Positions 47,319 to 56,660 of a DNA stretch of 64,000 bases are shown piece after piece. The position numbers and the translations under genes were made by a program. The DNA lies in the NCBI GenBank assembly GCA_038744685.1, contig JBCDMB010000013.1, positions 1 through 64,000 of the forward strand, written 5' to 3'. Below the pieces are notes generated by a model, which was given only the letters and a program-made list of their open reading frames with translations, ran no database searches and was not told the DNA's origin. The DNA is from Verrucomicrobiota bacterium (lineage in GTDB: Bacteria > Verrucomicrobiota > Verrucomicrobiia > Opitutales > Puniceicoccaceae). The stretch's first letter is position 1. Every line of letters starts with the position of its first letter.

Positions 47319-47438
47319 CGGCGTCGTACCCTTCGGCTCTGCTCAGGGCCGTGAGCTCGTCGAAACGGCAAGCACGAGCCCTACAAAAACAAATCCTGAA
47401 CGGACCAAACGTAGGGCCTTTGCTCGCAAAGCGCCGCC
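47319..47438. repeat. REP pair plus longer repeat, second copy
   Basis: A longer sequence (CGTCGTACCCTTCGGCTCTG and following) at 47319-47366 runs into a unit with GCAAGCACGAGCCCTACA (to about 47385), and a GTAG-headed unit follows at 47410-47438. The first part recurs at 34261-34323. It lies between two minus-strand genes, so it may separate the large lyase gene from the genes before it. Confidence 0.8.
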
Positions 47439-47474
47439 AACATCGGAGTGGCGTATTTCCACGCCCGCTCACAC

Positions 47475-48344
47475 CTACTTTACTCCCCCTTCAGAAGAAA
47501 ACTCCTCAAAGAACGCGTGGACATCCTCCAGATCGTCGAACCCGAAGATCCACGCCGTTTCCACCACATCGGAAAAATCTAGACCTCCGCTCTCGACGTA
47601 GGTATTCAGGAATCGCCCCTCCACACCATTGAAGCGATTTGCAGTCGCGATCGCCATTTCCCAGATTTCCTGCAAACGGGCATCCTTCACCTGCTCCTTC
47701 CATTCCACTACTTCTCCCGTGCGGAAGTTCGGGCTTCCGTTGTCACCCCGATTCCCGTCCGGGATCTTCACGTAGTTGGCATACTCCCGGAGCGACTCGA
47801 GATCTGCTGGTGTCGTGGTGTTCTCGTTCCAACGACTGTGCTGGACCACATGGAACTGAACTCTTGGATCGAAATTGGGTAAAACCTCCCGCAACTCCCG
47901 AAAGAGCTCGGCCGAAAAGTCCGACTGCCCTCCCTCTGCGATCCAGACGCTGCCTCCGGACTCTAGGGTAGTCCGGGACAGATCGGTTACCTCTCGCAGA
48001 GCCGTCTCAGGATCTCCATGACGATCTGACCAATTTGCTCCAAAGGCCTCTACGAAAAGTTCGTCAGCCGGGACATAGAGACCCTCCTGAAACCCATAAG
48101 CCCCTGCGACCGTGTGATAGGAAACGTCGGAGAAACGAGGGTCTGCGAGCATAGTTGCCACTGCCGCCACCGAATGCACATCATCCACATCCGTCCGCAG
48201 ATCGAAATGCGCGAGGTAAAGGTCCCGTTCCGGATCAAATCGTCCCAAGTTCTCGGATGAAACGGCAAAGGAAGCGGATATCAAAAAAACGAGCATAAAC
48301 CAGAGAGAATGCCTGCTTGGGCAAATTCGTTTTCGAATCGTCAT
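47475..48344 (-). CDS. Secreted nucleoside-hydrolase-like (DUF1593-like) protein
   Basis: The 289-residue protein has a signal peptide (hydrophobic SLWFMLVFLISASFAVSS). The mature start contains FDLRTDVDDVHSVAAVA, which resembles the calcium-binding aspartate cluster of inosine-uridine nucleoside hydrolases and DUF1593 proteins. WIAEGGQSDFSAELFREL further on fits the same fold. Such folds in carbohydrate loci may split N- or O-glycosidic bonds; the real substrate is unknown. Its start overlaps the stop of the PEP-CTERM gene before it by 4 bp, so the two are translationally coupled. This is an assignment by short motifs only. Confidence 0.55.
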   Translation of the reverse strand: MTIRKRICPSRHSLWFMLVFLISASFAVSSENLGRFDPERDLYLAHFDLRTDVDDVHSVAAVATMLADPRFSDVSYHTVAGAYGFQEGLYVPADELFVEAFGANWSDRHGDPETALREVTDLSRTTLESGGSVWIAEGGQSDFSAELFRELREVLPNFDPRVQFHVVQHSRWNENTTTPADLESLREYANYVKIPDGNRGDNGSPNFRTGEVVEWKEQVKDARLQEIWEMAIATANRFNGVEGRFLNTYVESGGLDFSDVVETAWIFGFDDLEDVHAFFEEFSSEGGVK

Positions 48345-49171
48345 CGACCTCTCTCAGGTCGGCGGACGAAGGTAGTAGCACCAATAAACGCAAGAAGGGA
48401 CATCAATAGCCCAGCACTGGATGGCTCAGGAATTACGCTAATCACAGAGTCGTCAAACGTGTAGGTGTTACCAATTGCTGTGAGGAGCGGAGTGTTTGTT
48501 AGCACATAGGCACTATTCCAAGAATTTGAATTACGGGTAAATGTTGTGGAGGTTGTGTTAAGAAACCCATCCCAATTGATGAATGCTTCGTAGTCGAAGA
48601 GGTCAGGATCCCCTTCATTTACACCAACAAGCGTCAGCCCTACAGAGATAACCGCCGGATCTGTCTCGTCCGTAGCTAGAAAGTTGGCTCCTGTAAGAAG
48701 GGTCGTGTCGAACGTAGTCCCAATAGCAAACGGGTTAGATAAGAAAGAGTTTCCGGCGAAACGAGAAGAGTTGTTCCAAGTTCCAGCCTCTCCACCCATA
48801 GAGAACAAAAAGTGGAAAGTCGCATCAAAGTCGAAAGTTTCAGGATCATCACTCTCAAAACCAATTCGAAATCCTACGTTGACCGGGTTGTTTGTGTCCA
48901 TAATCACATCCCTGACGGTTAGGTCGAACTGAAGTGTTTGGCCGGGGACGAGAGTAACTGGCGTGTCAAAGATAGACTGAGAACCTGCCGCAGAGGAAAA
49001 ATCCATATCAGCAACAAAGGACATTGTGCCACCATTTACGCCATTTCCGACGAATGTAGCATCGTTCACATCACTACCAAAAAACGACCAATCAGAGCGC
49101 GAGACTAGATGGCCCAGAGCCAAATTTGCGGAAACTAAGCAGCTGAGACTAAGCAAGAGTAGGTTTTTCAT
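48341..49171 (-). CDS. PEP-CTERM sorting domain protein
   Basis: ATG at 49171 gives 276 residues with a signal peptide (MKNLLLLSLSCLVSANLALG). The body is beta-rich with no known catalytic motif. The C-terminus has SVIPEPSSAGL, a hydrophobic stretch and a basic end (RRPERGR), the PEP-CTERM sorting tail. It is a paralogue of the protein at 49533: both share DATFVGNG, GFRIGFE/GFRVGFE, LFDYEAFINWDG/LFDYEASILWDG and NSAYVLTN/NSVYVLTN. Its stop overlaps the nucleoside-hydrolase-like start by 4 bp. This ties a surface-sorted protein to an enzyme in one transcript. Confidence 0.85.
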   Translation of the reverse strand: MKNLLLLSLSCLVSANLALGHLVSRSDWSFFGSDVNDATFVGNGVNGGTMSFVADMDFSSAAGSQSIFDTPVTLVPGQTLQFDLTVRDVIMDTNNPVNVGFRIGFESDDPETFDFDATFHFLFSMGGEAGTWNNSSRFAGNSFLSNPFAIGTTFDTTLLTGANFLATDETDPAVISVGLTLVGVNEGDPDLFDYEAFINWDGFLNTTSTTFTRNSNSWNSAYVLTNTPLLTAIGNTYTFDDSVISVIPEPSSAGLLMSLLAFIGATTFVRRPERGR

Positions 49172-49472
49172 TTTGTGACAGTGTGGGATGGAAATTCTCG
49201 GCAAACCCGTAGGGAAAATGACTGGTAGATCTTTCGGGAGCTAAGAAACCAGCTCGAGTCATTACGGGACTCCAAACTGATTCAAGCTACCTCTGCGGAA
49301 GATCGTAATTTGAGTTTTCTAGAAACCGAAAATACCGAACAGGGGATGGACTTAACAGGGCTCAAATCTCGACTAAAGCCCATGCAATTGAGAACAATCA
49401 CCAATCTAGAGCAAAGGTGTAGGGTGACCTTTTTCAGAGGCAGACGACGATGGTCTCTCTTCAAAGGAAAGT
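49172..49472. other. Intergenic region between two PEP-CTERM genes
   Basis: This 301-bp stretch should hold the promoter of the PEP-CTERM gene at 48341. I see no gene and no REP unit in it. The motif with TTTCGTATTTATG found before the other two PEP-CTERM genes is absent here. Confidence 0.4.
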
Positions 49473-49502
49473 AAAAACGAGCACGCGCCGTAGCGCGTGC
49501 TC
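49473..49502 (-). terminator. Strong rho-independent terminator
   Basis: A perfect 10-bp stem (GAGCACGCGC and its complement, 49479-49502) with a 4-base loop is followed, reading the minus strand, by GTTTTT. It lies 31 bp beyond the stop of the PEP-CTERM gene at 49533 and separates it from the next minus-strand gene. Confidence 0.93.
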
Positions 49503-49532
49503 ATTTGAAAACAAATGGAATTGCTGATGTCT

Positions 49533-50336
49533 TTAGCTCATTCGCCGCCTGCGAATGGCTGCAAGAACGCCGATCATCGCTAAAGCTGACATCACAAGAG
49601 GGGCACTAGAGGGCTCAGGGATCACAGAGACTGCCGCTCCTCCGATCGTGTAAGTATCACCGGCAAGACCAAAGGCAGCATTGTTATTGGTCAATACGTA
49701 CACGCTGTTCCATGTGTCAGTGTTTCGAGTGAACACTGTAGATGGACCGTTGGTCACTCCATCCCATAGAATAGATGCTTCATAGTCAAAAAGAGAGGGG
49801 TCGCTCCCATTTACCCCTAGTAGGGTTAGGGATACAGAAATGTCGATAGGCCCAGGTCCTGTTGCAATGCTGGTGGCACCAGTGTAATTAGTGCTATCAA
49901 ATAAAGTCCCTTGCGAATAAGGGTTAGCACTTCCGGAAGCTCCTCCGAAACGACCAATCACACCTCCCCCAGACGAAAAGACAAAATGGATTGTGGCATC
50001 AAGGGCAGAATCTGCGCTGATGTTTTCGAATCCTACGCGGAAACCGACATTATTTTGGGCCTGTTGGATCACGATGTCGGTCATCGTGAAATCAAATTGA
50101 AGCGATTCGCCTACACCGAGGGTCACGTCAGAGTCAAAACTTGACTCGGCTCCAGTGGCTGCACTTCCAGTCGAGTTGACGGCCATCCCACGAACAAATC
50201 CATCGTTGCCGTTACCAACAAACGTTGCGTCAGTGTTCGTGCTGAAATCAGTCCAATTGGAAAGGACTACGGCTTGGCTAGATGCTATGCTCGAAAAACC
50301 GAGAAAGCCAACGAGTGAGAGGTAAGATTTAATCAT
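49533..50336 (-). CDS. PEP-CTERM sorting domain protein
   Basis: The 267-residue protein starts with a signal peptide (MIKSYLSLVGFLGFSSIASS). It ends with the sorting tail SVIPEPSSAPL, about 17 hydrophobic residues and RRRRMS. The body matches its neighbour at 48341 along the whole length, so the two arose by tandem duplication. It probably is exported and processed by an exosortase encoded elsewhere. It forms its own transcription unit: a strong terminator follows, and a TTTGCGTATTTATG element lies 120 bp before the start on the same strand. Confidence 0.86.
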   Translation of the reverse strand: MIKSYLSLVGFLGFSSIASSQAVVLSNWTDFSTNTDATFVGNGNDGFVRGMAVNSTGSAATGAESSFDSDVTLGVGESLQFDFTMTDIVIQQAQNNVGFRVGFENISADSALDATIHFVFSSGGGVIGRFGGASGSANPYSQGTLFDSTNYTGATSIATGPGPIDISVSLTLLGVNGSDPSLFDYEASILWDGVTNGPSTVFTRNTDTWNSVYVLTNNNAAFGLAGDTYTIGGAAVSVIPEPSSAPLVMSALAMIGVLAAIRRRRMS

Positions 50337-50455
50337 GGGTGATTTTGGTAAGTAGGGTTACGAGTGATCGCCTAGTTTAAGAGGGGCGGGATTACGTCAG
50401 TCATTGAAGGACCAATGCATTGCCAGCTGCGAGAACAATAAAGCGAAATAGCATG

Positions 50456-50469
50456 CATAAATACGCAAA
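50456..50469 (-). promoter_or_regulatory. TTTGCGTATTTATG element before PEP-CTERM gene
   Basis: Read on the minus strand this is the same core as at 6731-6744 and 8192-8205, again about 120 bp before the start codon. The left part of the longer motif is only weakly kept here. The surrounding 513-bp gap (50337-50849) has no gene; a second conserved element lies at 50690. Confidence 0.4.
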
Positions 50470-50689
50470 GCGTTGTAGCTCAATTGCAACCTAGCTTCTC
50501 CGAAAGGGTCTTAATCCCGTCTCTTAGGTATAGAGAGCTCGGTCTCGGTGCATAGTAGATATTTCGATTAAAACCCCAAGTGCCTGATGCACAGTAACCC
50601 TGCAAATCACAACAAAGCTAAATATTTTATTCGTTATACCCTGAGCCGAATACCCGAAGTCTCGTCCATAGATTTCGAAATCGAACATC

Positions 50690-50725
50690 TTTTTGCGCAA
50701 AGAAGTATTTGTTCAACCCAAAGTG
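50690..50725 (+). promoter_or_regulatory. Conserved TTTTGCGCAAAGA element
   Basis: The 35-bp stretch from 50691 opens with the near-palindrome TTTTGCGCAAAGA, continues with GTA, TTGTT and ends with GTG. It agrees at 28 of 35 positions with 59421-59455. It lies 125 bp before the Gfo/Idh/MocA start; the other copy lies 94 bp before a heparinase-like gene. It is a candidate binding site of a shared regulator. Confidence 0.5.
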
Positions 50726-50849
50726 GGGGGCGAGGCTGACTACAACATACCGCTGAGAATTCGCTCTAAGAGCAACAGTGGAATGATTGCGCCACATTAT
50801 TTTCCCTTATCCCTATGAATCCAATCCCGCCTTCGGTTACACCGTTCCA

Positions 50850-51830
50850 ATGACCCGAATCAAGGTTGGACTGCACGGTTCAGTGGGGCATCAAATCGGA
50901 GCCACACTAATTGACCATCCAAAAGGTGAAGTAGCGGCTCTCTGCGATTTTGATCCGAAAGAGTTTGGCCCCCATTTTGCCTCGGCCCGCGTCTTCCAAA
51001 ATCTCCAAGAAATACTCGACGACGAGAGTATTCAGCTCATTTCGTTTTGCTCACGACGCAAGGACATCCAGGGAGAACAGATCATCGCCGCCCTAAACGC
51101 GGGAAAGCATGTGTATGCAGAAAAGCCGTGTTGCCTCTCCGAAGATATCTTGGACCAGATCATCGAGACCGCCCGAAAGACCGGAATGCGTTTCCACGAA
51201 ATGAACGCTAGTTCCTTTTCGCCTCCGTATGCTGCTATGCGGGAAGTCGTGCAGTCCGGTGTAATCGGTGAGGTGGTTCAGATTCTCAGCCAAAAGTCTT
51301 ATCCGTGGACGGACTGGCGCCCGAAGGACGAACGCGTGGACGGGGGCCTCACTTGCCAGGCCGGAATCTACAATGTCAGATTCGCCGAGCATGTGGCCCG
51401 CTTAAAAGTGCGCTCTTTGAAAATTGAGGAAACCCTTCTGGGAAACGAACACGAAGACAGCGACTGTCGACGGGCCGTTTCAATGCTCATGACTTTCGAG
51501 AATGGAGCCGTAGGAAGTTCAGTTGCCAACTACTGCTGCCCTGAGCCTCCCGGTTGGAGTCAGTGGGGATACGAAACCCTCCGTATTTTTGGAACGAAGG
51601 GTTTTGTCGAATCGATCGATGGAGGACGGATAGGGACTCTTGCTATCAGTGGCAAGACTCCCCAGACGCTTGACCTATCCTCACCGGGAGAAGACCTCCT
51701 CGATCTGTTTCTCGAGGAAATCCTGACTGGCGAGGACAAGGTTCCCTTATCCCTCGAAGAAGAATTGAGCCCCACTCGCTGGGTTTTGCGAGCGAAGGCT
51801 GGTAACACACCCATTGAAACCCGTCTTTAA
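50850..51830 (+). CDS. Gfo/Idh/MocA family oxidoreductase
   Basis: ATG at 50850 gives 326 residues; the 21 codons before it show no family match. The Rossmann loop is unusual (GLHGSVGHQIG at 8-17), while EKP at 91-93 is standard. The C-terminal domain has DGGLTCQAGIYNVRFAEH in the position of the substrate-binding histidine. The protein is cytoplasmic and should oxidise or reduce a sugar with NAD(P). It differs clearly from the family member at 142. It starts a plus-strand unit with two members of the unrecognised lyase-like family (9-bp gap to the first) and has a conserved element 125 bp upstream. Confidence 0.85.
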   Translation: MTRIKVGLHGSVGHQIGATLIDHPKGEVAALCDFDPKEFGPHFASARVFQNLQEILDDESIQLISFCSRRKDIQGEQIIAALNAGKHVYAEKPCCLSEDILDQIIETARKTGMRFHEMNASSFSPPYAAMREVVQSGVIGEVVQILSQKSYPWTDWRPKDERVDGGLTCQAGIYNVRFAEHVARLKVRSLKIEETLLGNEHEDSDCRRAVSMLMTFENGAVGSSVANYCCPEPPGWSQWGYETLRIFGTKGFVESIDGGRIGTLAISGKTPQTLDLSSPGEDLLDLFLEEILTGEDKVPLSLEEELSPTRWVLRAKAGNTPIETRL

Positions 51831-51839
51831 CTTTAAATC

Positions 51840-54236
51840 ATGATGAAACTAGATACCCCCTTCGTCACCGGTAAGTCTACGCTGCTCTGCCTTCTGCTCT
51901 GCATTTCTTCGCAAGCGAGCCTGGAAGCAGATTGGGAAAGCCCTGAAATCTCTAGCACGGCACTCGTCTCTGCCGTTGCCGACCTTCCAGAAACGACAGT
52001 GAACGAAAAGCTTCAAAAGGCAGTCCTTGAACTCGCTCTCGAAAATGCAACAAAGCTTTCTCAGGAAGGAGACGCGATACGGTCTCGGGAACTCCTCGCA
52101 GATATTGAGAAAGCACTCCAGAGCGATCCCGCATCCTTAACAGAAGTGCCCTCGGGTATCCTTCCTTCTGTTCCGGAATGGGAGGGCAATCCCTACATCA
52201 CCGCTGAACTCAATCGTTTTGAAAAAGAACTGAGCCGACCCGACCGCATAGTCTACCTTGGCGAGCGTGGCGCCGAACAGTTTCTCGCCTCAAACCGACG
52301 GAATAAGGATGGCCACAACAGTCGGGTTTTCGCCGCCGAAATCCGGAACTACGCTTGGGCCGCCCTCCATCCTCAAAGTCCATACTTTGCAGATCCATTA
52401 GTCATCCAGAGAGCTTTGCGACGAGCCCACGCCTACGTGGACGCTTTCAACCGAACAGATATTTCGTTAAAAGACATGACCATCAATGACTTCTTCGCCT
52501 GTTACTCATTTCTGGACGGGTTGCTGACGTTGAAGGAGGGTGCTTGGGATTTCGTCTTACCGTCGCAGAGAGAAGCTTGGCTAAAGGCCGCCGAAAAAGC
52601 ACGAGACGCCTGGCTTTCTTACATCGACAAGATGGGGGGCTGGTGGGACGGCGAGTCCTTGAGTGGTTTCGGAGTTTTCTGCAATCACGACATCACCAAA
52701 GGCATGAATATCCAGTTCGCCAACATGATCCTGGAAGATGGAAAGCATGCGGATGTAGCCAAACGAGTCATTGCTCTTCAAAAAAAAGCTCTCCTACCCG
52801 ATGGAGCCGTTCGCTACATCAAAAAGCAAAACCAGATTTACGGCTACCATATGGTGAACATTGAGAAGTTCGTCCGCCATTGGGAACTCACGGGGGATGA
52901 GAACGCCTATGATCTTTTGATCGAAAGCAGGAACTACTATCCGCTCTCGACCGAGCCGGGAAACGTCGCTGAATACTGGACTGCACCCTACTGGAAGTAT
53001 CAGTGGCATGGGGGTGCATTCGGGAATGGAGCCGAGGTCATTGCCGGGCTTCTCGACTGCGGTTATAACCGCGCCATTGCCCAGCAAAATCTCGACTACG
53101 GCAATCCACCTAGCGACAACCATTTGAGCAAAGACATCATTGCCGCCCCCTACTTTCGTTCGGAATTGGAAGCCGAGGAACGGCTGGATAACTTCGTCGT
53201 TTACGATCGAAACCTGATGTCACCGCGTGGGCGTTTCGGGAATTTTTCGTTTGTCGGGTCTACGAGAGACTACGAGGAAGATCCGGGAAAAATGTCTTTC
53301 ATGGGTGCCATGGTGACTGATCCACCGAGCCGGGAACACCCATTGAATGCAGCCCTCAAAGCCGTTTACCCAAAAGTCCTCTTGGAAACCGATAAGCCCA
53401 ACTGGCAAGGAAGTGCCTATCTTTCGTATCAGGAGAAAAACGCGACCGCCGTCGGGCGTAACTTTGGGAGTCTGAGCACCTCCTACGATATGTTGAAAAC
53501 GACCTACGGTCACGCCATTACACCGGTCAATTGGTCGGCTGACCAGCAGTGGCTCTGCTTCCCCGACCGAATCATTGGGAGCATTGCAGTGTATCCAAAG
53601 ACCCCTGAAGAGAAGGCATACGGTGTATCCGGACATGTACGCCTCGGCTATGGGCTGGGGCGTGCTCACCAAAAGATCATGGAACGACTCGACGAGGATA
53701 CCTACGCGTATGGCGATCTACGGATCAAAGTCCATGCCCAGAACTATGCCGATACTTCGATGGAAGAGTCCGGTATCTTGCGAGACGATCGGCGGTGGGC
53801 GACTGAGATCGTTTTTAAGGACGAGAATCAGACCGAGGGTGAGGACAAGTTGCACACATACAGCCGGGAGAATCCTTATATTTTCACCATCGAAGTCTAT
53901 CCGGCATGGTCCCAACCGGCATCTGTTGTGAACCCATTTAGGGAAGAGGAGGTTTCCGGACTCGCGGTTCAGCTGGAAGACAAAACGATCCTAATGGTCC
54001 ACAATCGAACAGACCAAGAGACGGAGTTCCTCACCGAGCTTCCTTCCTGGGGGGTCGAGGGTGAGAGCGCATTATTCTCCTCGAGCGAAGGAGATCCGGT
54101 GGTTCCTGTTTTCGTCGAGGTGGATGATGTATTTGAATTCTCCCTACCCCCGCACGCGCACCAAGTGCTCATTTATAGTGCCGATCCTGACGATCTTAAA
54201 CCGGGACTCTACGATTTCGATGAGATGCTTCTGTAG
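51840..54236 (+). CDS. Secreted protein, unrecognised alpha/alpha-toroid lyase-like family
   Basis: The 798-residue protein has a signal peptide (hydrophobic STLLCLLLCISSQA). A helical segment with LPETTVNEKLQKAVLELALE follows; it recurs in the sister gene at 54293 and in altered form at 3689. The central helical region carries INDFFACY, DGAVRYIKKQNQIYGYH and LSTEPGNVAEYW. The signature VYDRNLMSPRGRFGNFSF introduces the beta-rich half, which ends with HQVLIYSADPDDL. The plan (toroid plus sandwich) and secretion fit a polysaccharide lyase. The N-terminal binding domain of the 946-residue relative is missing. It lies 9 bp after the Gfo/Idh/MocA gene and 56 bp before its sister. Confidence 0.6.
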   Translation: MMKLDTPFVTGKSTLLCLLLCISSQASLEADWESPEISSTALVSAVADLPETTVNEKLQKAVLELALENATKLSQEGDAIRSRELLADIEKALQSDPASLTEVPSGILPSVPEWEGNPYITAELNRFEKELSRPDRIVYLGERGAEQFLASNRRNKDGHNSRVFAAEIRNYAWAALHPQSPYFADPLVIQRALRRAHAYVDAFNRTDISLKDMTINDFFACYSFLDGLLTLKEGAWDFVLPSQREAWLKAAEKARDAWLSYIDKMGGWWDGESLSGFGVFCNHDITKGMNIQFANMILEDGKHADVAKRVIALQKKALLPDGAVRYIKKQNQIYGYHMVNIEKFVRHWELTGDENAYDLLIESRNYYPLSTEPGNVAEYWTAPYWKYQWHGGAFGNGAEVIAGLLDCGYNRAIAQQNLDYGNPPSDNHLSKDIIAAPYFRSELEAEERLDNFVVYDRNLMSPRGRFGNFSFVGSTRDYEEDPGKMSFMGAMVTDPPSREHPLNAALKAVYPKVLLETDKPNWQGSAYLSYQEKNATAVGRNFGSLSTSYDMLKTTYGHAITPVNWSADQQWLCFPDRIIGSIAVYPKTPEEKAYGVSGHVRLGYGLGRAHQKIMERLDEDTYAYGDLRIKVHAQNYADTSMEESGILRDDRRWATEIVFKDENQTEGEDKLHTYSRENPYIFTIEVYPAWSQPASVVNPFREEEVSGLAVQLEDKTILMVHNRTDQETEFLTELPSWGVEGESALFSSSEGDPVVPVFVEVDDVFEFSLPPHAHQVLIYSADPDDLKPGLYDFDEMLL

Positions 54237-54292
54237 ATAGAAAAGCCGTATTTTGTCGCAAAAACAGAACTCTCCACCTCCTAGACTCAACC

Positions 54293-56647
54293 ATGTTCAA
54301 AACAACTCCTATCATCATTGCCCTTATCGCTGCCCTGTCATCCAACTCAATGGGCAACGTTCAAAGGACTGTCGACAGGCTTCCCGAAACCACTCTTGCC
54401 CAAAAACTCAAGAAGCAGCTACTGCTCTGGGGAATCGAGGACGCCGCCGCCTATGAAGAGGCGGGTATGCAAGACTATGCTGAAGAGCACTACCGGGATA
54501 TCGCGGCCTTGGCTAGAAAGGACTTTCCGGAGCCGGATCCAAATACTCTGGCGGAACTCCTCATTCCCATGCAGGAACCCGACCCTGATCGTAACCCGGC
54601 CCTTGCTCGCATTTACCAGTCAGTAGAAAAAGCCATGAGGGAGGACGAGCGATTCCCGAAGGGACAATTCACGCCAAGGCTCAATAATGGATGGTATTAT
54701 ACACGACAGGCTGAAACCCTTCATCTACTGGCGTGGGCGTTCTGCCACCCTCAGAGCGAGTATTATCTGGATCCAGAGTTGTTTCCCATCGTCATGCGTC
54801 GTCTCTCCCAGAGCCTGGAGTTCTGGTATAACGATAGTGAGCAGAGGATCATAGTGGGTGAAAAGGATCTTGGCACCAGCAGTGGCCTCGACTCCGAACA
54901 GGATTTCAAGGAGACAGCCAGTGCGCTCCTCTACATGATGCTTACTGTCCCGGACTACTTCCTCCCAGCAGAGAAGGAACGCTGGCTGACCGGCGTGCGA
55001 CGTAAAACTGAAATTCCAATGCGTAGCCACGTTGTACAGGCCGACAACTTCATCAGGCAGACGCCAGAAGTATATTCATCCAAGGTCTTCCGCATTCCCA
55101 ACAAGAATTACAACTGGATGGTCGGTCTTGCGATTTCGTCCCTCCTGTTGGACGACGAGGAGTTGATGGAAGGTGCCCTGACGATCCTCGAAATGTTGAA
55201 CCTCTCCATTTACGAGGACGGCGGGATGCCCTATATCAACTACGAGAATGAATGTCCCTCCTATCATGGAATTCACGTGGTGGGTAACCTGTGGATGCAC
55301 AGGCTAACAGGCGAACCGCGTGCGATGGAAAATCTCGAGAAGCTGCGTCGGTTTTATCCGACCCATGTGGAGCCAAGTGGAGAATTGGAGTATTTCACCG
55401 ATACTTTCGCCAAGCATTACTTTTCAGGACCGGGAGTCGCCAAAACCGGCTCCACTATTCTTGCGCAGCTCTTCTCCTGCCCGCAGAATCAGCGAATCGC
55501 CGAGGTCAGCGGAGGGGCCGATTCTGTCAACACTCCAATGTTTGCCGAGATTTACCGTCCCGGTGTAGAGGCTGCGGCTGGGCAAGATCAGTTCGTCTTC
55601 TATGACCGCAATATACAGGGCCCACGCGGCCGTTTCGGTGACTGGTCCTTCGCGGGCACTGGCCGGATCTATGACCCCGATAGGAAACTGCGTCGCGGTA
55701 AGGACACCCTGGTTGGAGCCATGATCAGCGACGACCCCTCCGAACGAAGGGGACGACCGCTTAACGCGGCGATTGCCGCTGTGAATATCGGCGTTCTGAA
55801 GCCGGAGGAAGACCGGGTGGGCAAGCTGCGGGAGTTCAACTATTACATGCTCAGCACCCGCGAGCAGAATACGGATATTGTCGGTCCTAATTTTGCCAGT
55901 TTCTCGAGCCATTTCATTCCCAAGGGATCCAAGTCCAACTGGAGACATACCTTGTCAGAATACCGGACCAACCAACTCTTCCTAATGTTGCCCGACCGCC
56001 TCGTCGGCTTTGTCAGCCTCGACGCCAGTGAAGAAGAACCGAGTGGAGAAGTCTCCGGCGAGATCCGCCTCTACGATGGCCGCAACAGGCACAGGACAGA
56101 GGTCGGTAAAAGACACGACCTCGAGAAGAACGGTGAAGACAGTTTCATTTTTGGCAGGATGCAAATCCAGCTCGTCGAGCATAATTTCGAAGAAGTTGTT
56201 GTTGAGCCCACCTTTCTCACCCAGTACGGGGCGGATGACGCAGCCGAATCCGTCTTCCTGGAACATTCAGGCGATGGGCAGGAGCAATTCTACTTCGTTT
56301 TCGAGGGCTTTGATCACACCAGTTCTGAGCCTTCCGAAATCGCCGTGAAAGAGGACGGGCCTCTGCGCATGCTAGCCGTCAAAGCAGGCGAGACTCAATA
56401 CATGGTCCTTCAGAACACCAGTGATTCTACTGTTTCGGTCCCGGTCTTTGAAATAAAGAGAGGCCAAACCCGCCATCTTTACCGGGGCACCGGACTCGAA
56501 TCCAGCCGCGAGGAGATCGACCGCAGTGTCGACGAAGTCAGTGTAGAGCCATTCTCCCATATTGTTATGGTCGACGGCCCCGATCTAGGAGAGGCAGAAC
56601 CCTACAGGATCATGGTCGGAGCTGATTTGGTTGAGGATCCTAGTTGA
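54293..56647 (+). CDS. Secreted protein, unrecognised alpha/alpha-toroid lyase-like family
   Basis: The 784-residue protein has a signal peptide ending near residue 21. LPETTLAQKLKKQLLLWGIED matches the helical segment of the 51840 protein, and VFYDRNIQGPRGRFGDWSF matches the family signature of the 3689 protein. The segment with EDGGMPYINYENECPSYHG aligns with the candidate catalytic region of both relatives; the Asn/Glu and the Tyr-His pair are kept in all three. Function as a lyase is inferred. The three proteins have diverged widely, more than the two closest heparinase-like paralogues. A decayed fourth member begins just after its stop. Confidence 0.6.
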   Translation: MFKTTPIIIALIAALSSNSMGNVQRTVDRLPETTLAQKLKKQLLLWGIEDAAAYEEAGMQDYAEEHYRDIAALARKDFPEPDPNTLAELLIPMQEPDPDRNPALARIYQSVEKAMREDERFPKGQFTPRLNNGWYYTRQAETLHLLAWAFCHPQSEYYLDPELFPIVMRRLSQSLEFWYNDSEQRIIVGEKDLGTSSGLDSEQDFKETASALLYMMLTVPDYFLPAEKERWLTGVRRKTEIPMRSHVVQADNFIRQTPEVYSSKVFRIPNKNYNWMVGLAISSLLLDDEELMEGALTILEMLNLSIYEDGGMPYINYENECPSYHGIHVVGNLWMHRLTGEPRAMENLEKLRRFYPTHVEPSGELEYFTDTFAKHYFSGPGVAKTGSTILAQLFSCPQNQRIAEVSGGADSVNTPMFAEIYRPGVEAAAGQDQFVFYDRNIQGPRGRFGDWSFAGTGRIYDPDRKLRRGKDTLVGAMISDDPSERRGRPLNAAIAAVNIGVLKPEEDRVGKLREFNYYMLSTREQNTDIVGPNFASFSSHFIPKGSKSNWRHTLSEYRTNQLFLMLPDRLVGFVSLDASEEEPSGEVSGEIRLYDGRNRHRTEVGKRHDLEKNGEDSFIFGRMQIQLVEHNFEEVVVEPTFLTQYGADDAAESVFLEHSGDGQEQFYFVFEGFDHTSSEPSEIAVKEDGPLRMLAVKAGETQYMVLQNTSDSTVSVPVFEIKRGQTRHLYRGTGLESSREEIDRSVDEVSVEPFSHIVMVDGPDLGEAEPYRIMVGADLVEDPS

Positions 56648-56660
56648 CTCAGTACTGGAT

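Noticed and set aside
47233-47472. Eighty-codon extension of the giant lyase gene
   Set aside because: The extension is REP and related repeat sequence, and the signal peptide begins at 47232.
50337-50849. A small gene in the 513-bp gap
   Set aside because: No frame gives a protein with a start, a ribosome site and a recognisable pattern; the gap is better explained by two divergent promoters.
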